Assembly: GCA_946539945.1 (NCBI GenBank)
Contig: CAMNHX010000028.1
Coordinates: 1 to 9,531 of the forward strand
From: an uncultured Desulfobulbus sp.
GTDB taxonomy: Bacteria > Desulfobacterota > Desulfobulbia > Desulfobulbales > Desulfobulbaceae
Length of the DNA: 9,531 bases
Direction: 5' to 3'
Positions within the stretch are counted from its first letter, which is position 1. The number at the start of each line of letters is the position of its first letter. Below are positions 6,826 to 9,531 of this stretch, piece by piece. The notes under the pieces were generated by a model. That model had not been told where the DNA came from, did not search any database, and saw only the letters and a list, made by a program, of their open reading frames with translations. The position numbers and the translations under genes were made by a program.

Positions 6826-7610
6826 GTCTGGTTGAAGCCCGACACCTGCGCCGACTCTATCAACGCGCCGGGAAAACGCTTGCAGCGGTGGACAACGTGG
6901 ATTTCACCCTGAAAGAGGGCGAGAGCGTGAGCCTCATGGGCCGGTCCGGGAGCGGCAAGACCACCTTTCTGGGGCTTTTGACCGGACTCATCAGCCCGAC
7001 TTCCGGGGAAATTCTGCTGGAAGGGCGCAAGCTCTTTGCCTTGCCAGACGCCGAGGCATCCAGCCTGCGGGCAAGACTGATCGGCTATGTGCCCCAAGGC
7101 CAGAGCCTGATCCCGGCACTGAACGCTCTGGACAACGTGCGCCTGCCCTGTTTTCTTGTGGGCAAGGCTGAAACGGAAAAAGAGATGCTTTCCGCCAAGC
7201 ATGGACGCCAAAATATGAATGCTCCAGCGTCCGGCACGGAAAGCATCTCTGGAATCACTTTACACGGATTTCTCCAAGGGGACAAGGATGAGGCCAGCGC
7301 AAACCGCGCCCTTGAGCTTCTGCGGGCCGTGGGCTTGGACCATCTGCGGGAGAGCTTGCCCAAGGATATGTCTGGCGGCGAGATGCGTCGGGTCGCCATT
7401 GCCCGCGCCCTGATGCTCTCTCCCCGGCTTTTGGTGGCAGACGAACCCACCAGCGATCTGGACGAGGAAAACGCCGAAATGGTCATGAATCTTTTGGCTC
7501 AAGCCAATGCCCAGGGCACGGCGCTGCTGGTCGCCACTCATGACCGCCGTCTGGCTGGTCTCGCGAAACGGCGGCTGAAGATGGACGCAGGTCGCTTGGC
7601 TGCGGAGTGA
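6822..7610 (+). CDS. ABC transporter ATP-binding protein with an unusual internal insertion
   Basis: This 262-residue LolD/MacB-type ATPase has Walker A GRSGSGKT (40-47), Q-loop Q92, signature MSGGEMRR (183-190), Walker B LLVADE (203-208), D-loop SDLDEE and switch H240, all intact. Between the NVRLP segment (about 105-109) and the ALELLRAVGL helix (163-172) there are about 43 extra low-complexity residues (about 116-158) absent from typical members. This stretch contains the 14-bp perfect inverted repeat at 7181-7250. ATG 6822 is set by GGGAGG (6812-6817) and overlaps the permease stop (ATGA); the frame is open further upstream, but that is the permease read in another frame. It is the energy subunit of the DUF4418-permease module. 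Because all catalytic motifs survive, it is probably functional. Confidence 0.9.
   Translation: MSLVEARHLRRLYQRAGKTLAAVDNVDFTLKEGESVSLMGRSGSGKTTFLGLLTGLISPTSGEILLEGRKLFALPDAEASSLRARLIGYVPQGQSLIPALNALDNVRLPCFLVGKAETEKEMLSAKHGRQNMNAPASGTESISGITLHGFLQGDKDEASANRALELLRAVGLDHLRESLPKDMSGGEMRRVAIARALMLSPRLLVADEPTSDLDEENAEMVMNLLAQANAQGTALLVATHDRRLAGLAKRRLKMDAGRLAAE
7181..7250. repeat. Palindromic insertion within the second ABC ATPase gene
   Basis: AGAGATGCTTTCCG (7181-7194) is the exact reverse complement of CGGAAAGCATCTCT (7237-7250). An inner pair GGACGC/GCGTCC (7203-7208 and 7227-7232) extends the potential cruciform. It encodes residues 120-143, part of a segment that typical family members lack, and keeps the frame open. 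The arms loosely resemble the MITE ends (AGAG...TTTCCG), but no TA flanks are present, so a shared origin is only a suggestion. Confidence 0.6.
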
Positions 7611-7619
7611 GGGTGTGGT

Positions 7620-8285
7620 ATGCAACTCTGGCCTTTGGCGTGTTTTCCTGATTCCTTGCCTCGTATCGCGGTTGTGGCCGCGCTGTCCGCCTTGACTGCC
7701 CTTCCCTGCGCGAATCTTGTCCGGGGACAGCCCTCTGAACAGTCCACCAGGCAGATGCCCTCCACCCCGGTAAACGAGCTGTTCCAGCACACGAGGCACG
7801 TGGACCAGGAACAACTGGCCTGCGCTGAATGCCATCCGCGCATCTTTCAGGAGAAGTGGGGCGCGGCCAGGGCAAGCGGCGCGTTCCGGCATTCGGCCTT
7901 TGCCGAGGCCAAGACCTGCGGGTCCTGCCACAACGGCAACTTTGCCTTTTCTTCAGCCAATCCGGGGCAGGAGGAAGCGTGTCTGCGCTGTCACGGCAGT
8001 GACATGAAGCCGCCGGAAAGCCTGCTGTTCCAGAAGGCGGGCAAACCGGCAACTTTCAACCACAAGGCCCACGGCGAGCGGATACCGGACTGTGCGCGTT
8101 GCCACATCCGCCCCTTTGCGCTCCGGGCGGGCAATGCCGAAACCGGGACGGATTTCAGTATGGAGTCCATCAGGGCGGGCCGCTACTGCGGGACCTGCCA
8201 CGACAGCGGCACAGCCTTTGCGCCCAAAAACAACTGCATCCGCTGCCATGAGGGACACAAGGACGAAGAAGAAAGCAAGGAGTGA
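7620..8285 (+). CDS. Secreted hexaheme c-type cytochrome (two triheme c7-like repeats)
   Basis: This 221-residue protein has six CxxCH haem c sites: C68AECH, C100GSCH, C121LRCH, C158ARCH, C190GTCH and C206IRCH. An N-terminal hydrophobic segment (about 16-34) acts as signal peptide or anchor, placing the protein in the periplasm. The haem region is two copies of a c7-type triheme unit: FQHTRH (55-60) with the first three sites, and FNHKAH (146-151) with the last three. The paired histidines H57/H60 and H148/H151 are likely distal ligands, H91 is a possible third in the first unit, and the third ligand of the second unit is unclear. It presumably passes electrons in the periplasm, in context to the DUF2318 or ABC metal system. 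GAGGG (7609-7613) stands 6 nt before ATG 7620, and the gap from the ATPase is 9 bp, indicating the same operon. Confidence 0.9.
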   Translation: MQLWPLACFPDSLPRIAVVAALSALTALPCANLVRGQPSEQSTRQMPSTPVNELFQHTRHVDQEQLACAECHPRIFQEKWGAARASGAFRHSAFAEAKTCGSCHNGNFAFSSANPGQEEACLRCHGSDMKPPESLLFQKAGKPATFNHKAHGERIPDCARCHIRPFALRAGNAETGTDFSMESIRAGRYCGTCHDSGTAFAPKNNCIRCHEGHKDEEESKE

Positions 8286-8294
8286 AACACAGTC

Positions 8295-8786
8295 ATGCAG
8301 ACACTTGTCGTCTATTCCTCCCGCACCGGCAACACGGAAAAACTGGCCCGCGCCCTTGCCGAGGCCCTACCGGACAGCGAACTGCTGCCAGTGGCTCAAG
8401 CCCCTGCAAACCCATCCCATGACTGGGTGCTTGTCGGTTACTGGGCCTTTCGTGGCGGGCCGGATGAGGCTGCCGGGGTCTATCTGCGCGGCCTGTCTGG
8501 CCAGAAGGTCGCGCTTTTCGGTACACTGGCAGCCTGGCCGGATTCGGAACACGCGGCGCACTGTCGTGAGGCAGCGGAGCGCCTCCTGATTGAGCCTGAA
8601 CGGGGCAACACCGTGTTGGGCACTTTCCTGTGCCAAGGGCGTCTGCACACCGAACCCCGTCATCCCCTGACGCCCGAGCGCCGCGCCCGCTTGGTAGAAG
8701 CTGCCAAGCACCCCAACGAGGCTGATTTTCAGGCAGCCCGCGCCTTTTTCACCGAGCTACGGGAACGCTGTTTTCCCCAAACCTGA
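8295..8786 (+). CDS. Flavodoxin-family protein
   Basis: This 163-residue cytoplasmic protein opens with a beta strand running into SSRTGNTEKLA (8-18), the flavodoxin FMN-phosphate loop. A second strand, WVLVGYWAFRGGPD (44-57), matches the 50s-loop flavin contact, and KVALFGTLAAWPDSEHA (71-87) is the central strand with the loop expected next to the isoalloxazine ring. The length is right for a short-chain flavodoxin-like protein. It resembles divergent flavodoxin-like proteins of gut anaerobes more than classical flavodoxin, but I cannot assign a subfamily. Its probable role is a one- or two-electron carrier or flavin reductase feeding the membrane redox proteins next to it. The best Shine-Dalgarno, AAGGAG (8277-8282), is 12 nt from ATG 8295, which is long, so expression may depend on coupling to the cytochrome gene ending 9 bp upstream. 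Confidence 0.85.
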   Translation: MQTLVVYSSRTGNTEKLARALAEALPDSELLPVAQAPANPSHDWVLVGYWAFRGGPDEAAGVYLRGLSGQKVALFGTLAAWPDSEHAAHCREAAERLLIEPERGNTVLGTFLCQGRLHTEPRHPLTPERRARLVEAAKHPNEADFQAARAFFTELRERCFPQT

Positions 8787-8826
8787 ACCATTTCCCAACC
8801 CCATTCTGCAAACCTGGAGAATCCCA

Positions 8827-9372
8827 ATGACCCCTGAACGCCACGCCGCCATCCGCAAGTGGATGCGCATCCTGCACCACGACATCGGCTTTTTTGTCTT
8901 GAGCCTGACCCTGATTTATGTGTGTAGCGGCATGATCCTGACCTTCCGCGACACGAATTTTCTGAAGACTCTCATACCGGTGGAAAAGACCATCCAGCCC
9001 GGTCTGAAGGGCAAGGAACTGACAGCGGCGCTGCGCCTGAAGCGCATGAAAATTCTGTCTGAAGACGAGGAGAGCGTCCGCTTTAGCGTGGGCGATCACG
9101 AAGGGGGTCGCGACTGCCGCTACGACCGGGCCAGCGGCCTTGTCTCCTACACGCTTCTGGACTACCCTCCCGCGCTCCAGGCCCTGAACGGGCTGCACAA
9201 GACGGCCAGCGCAAAGGTGCGTCACTGGTTCACCCTGCTTTACGCCTGTTGCCTGCTGTTTCTGGCGGTATCGGCCTTTTGGATGTATCCGCCCAGAAGC
9301 AGGCAGTTCTGGCGCGGTACAGGACTCTTTGCGCTGGGACTGTTCTTTGCCGGCTTTCTGCTCACGATGTGA
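8827..9372 (+). CDS. PepSY-type transmembrane protein
   Basis: This 181-residue protein begins with a conserved-looking RKWMRILHHDIGFF stretch running into TM1 (about 20-39). A soluble extracytoplasmic region (about 41-130) with a PepSY-like VRFSVGDHEGGRDCRYDRASG stretch follows, then NGLHKTASAKVRHWF leading into TM2 (about 135-153) and TM3 (about 164-180). H17/H18 near TM1 and H124/H133 before TM2 resemble the histidines of PepSY-associated TM proteins found in iron-siderophore reductases. A haem or quinone role is possible but unproven. This suits membrane ferric-reductase-type electron transfer beside the flavodoxin and cytochrome. TGGAGA (8815-8820) is 6 nt before ATG 8827. The 40-bp gap from the flavodoxin gene has no promoter I can defend. 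Confidence 0.82.
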   Translation: MTPERHAAIRKWMRILHHDIGFFVLSLTLIYVCSGMILTFRDTNFLKTLIPVEKTIQPGLKGKELTAALRLKRMKILSEDEESVRFSVGDHEGGRDCRYDRASGLVSYTLLDYPPALQALNGLHKTASAKVRHWFTLLYACCLLFLAVSAFWMYPPRSRQFWRGTGLFALGLFFAGFLLTM

Positions 9373-9376
9373 AGCC

Positions 9377-9531
9377 TAGAGCATTTCCGTTTTTACTTTC
9401 TATGTCATGCTGAACGGAGCGAAGCGGAGTGACCTTTCAGCGAAGCGGTAAAAGTCCATCTCCTGCCAGTTCCCCGGTATTCTCCATGACTGCTTTCACC
9501 GTGCTGACGCACTGGAAAACCTTCAACGCTT
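9377..9531 (-). mobile_element. MITE copy truncated by the window end
   Basis: It starts with TAGAGCATTTCCG (9377-9389), 4 bp after the PepSY stop codon. Its sequence follows the reverse complement of the 4122-4287 element through TATGTCATGCTGAAC, GGTAAAAGTCCATCTCCTGCC (the latter two shared almost exactly) and CCGGTATTCTCCATGA. It therefore belongs to the same family in the opposite orientation. About 155 bp are present; a full element of 166 bp would end roughly 11 bp beyond the window. It marks the end of the visible operon. Confidence 0.8.

Noticed and set aside
8092..8589. Plus-strand open frame overlapping the cytochrome and flavodoxin genes
   Set aside because: It spans the end of the cytochrome and the start of the flavodoxin in a different frame, with Arg/Pro/Ala-rich translation and no motif, whereas both overlapped genes have clear family motifs.

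Overview
This 9.5 kb window reads as one co-oriented (+ strand) block of ten protein genes from a GC-rich anaerobic proteobacterium. The six-CxxCH periplasmic cytochrome, the base composition and the gene set suggest a Desulfovibrionaceae-like sulfate or sulfite reducer. That placement is inference; no rRNA or other marker gene is present.

Layout. Positions 1-163 are the right part of a small palindromic mobile element, followed by a Rho-independent terminator (176-211) that probably ends an upstream gene. Next come a DUF2318 polytopic membrane protein with a C-terminal tetracysteine (Fe-S-type) domain (263-1510), a spacer with a 27-bp tandem duplication and a decayed element fragment, and two MacB/FtsX-like ABC permeases (1665-2966 and 2970-4124). 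A complete 166-bp MITE (4122-4287) is abutted to the second permease and supplies its stop codon. It is followed by an ABC ATPase (4386-5141), a DUF4418 membrane protein (5138-5581), a third FtsX-like permease (5578-6825) and a second ABC ATPase (6822-7610), which are joined by 4-nt ATGA/GTGA overlaps. The last three genes are a secreted hexaheme c-type cytochrome (7620-8285), a flavodoxin-family protein (8295-8786) and a PepSY-type membrane protein (8827-9372). A further MITE copy starts at 9377 and runs off the window.

How the genes may work together. DUF2318 + two FtsX permeases + ABC ATPase is the order of the Campylobacter p19/Cj1658-Cj1663 iron-uptake locus, where the genes just upstream are an FTR1-type permease and the P19 periplasmic protein. 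The upstream part lies outside this window. Here the core is extended by a second ABC module (DUF4418-permease-ATPase) and by three candidate redox genes (cytochrome, flavodoxin, PepSY). My inference is a periplasmic metal (probably iron) acquisition system with its own electron supply. The transported substrate and the direction of electron flow cannot be read from the sequence.

Notable details are a MITE family present in both orientations with TA-ended inverted repeats, an extra ~43-residue segment in the second ATPase coinciding with a perfect 14-bp inverted repeat, a two-fold internal PVC...MxCH repeat in the DUF4418 protein, and cysteine pairs in several predicted extracytoplasmic domains.
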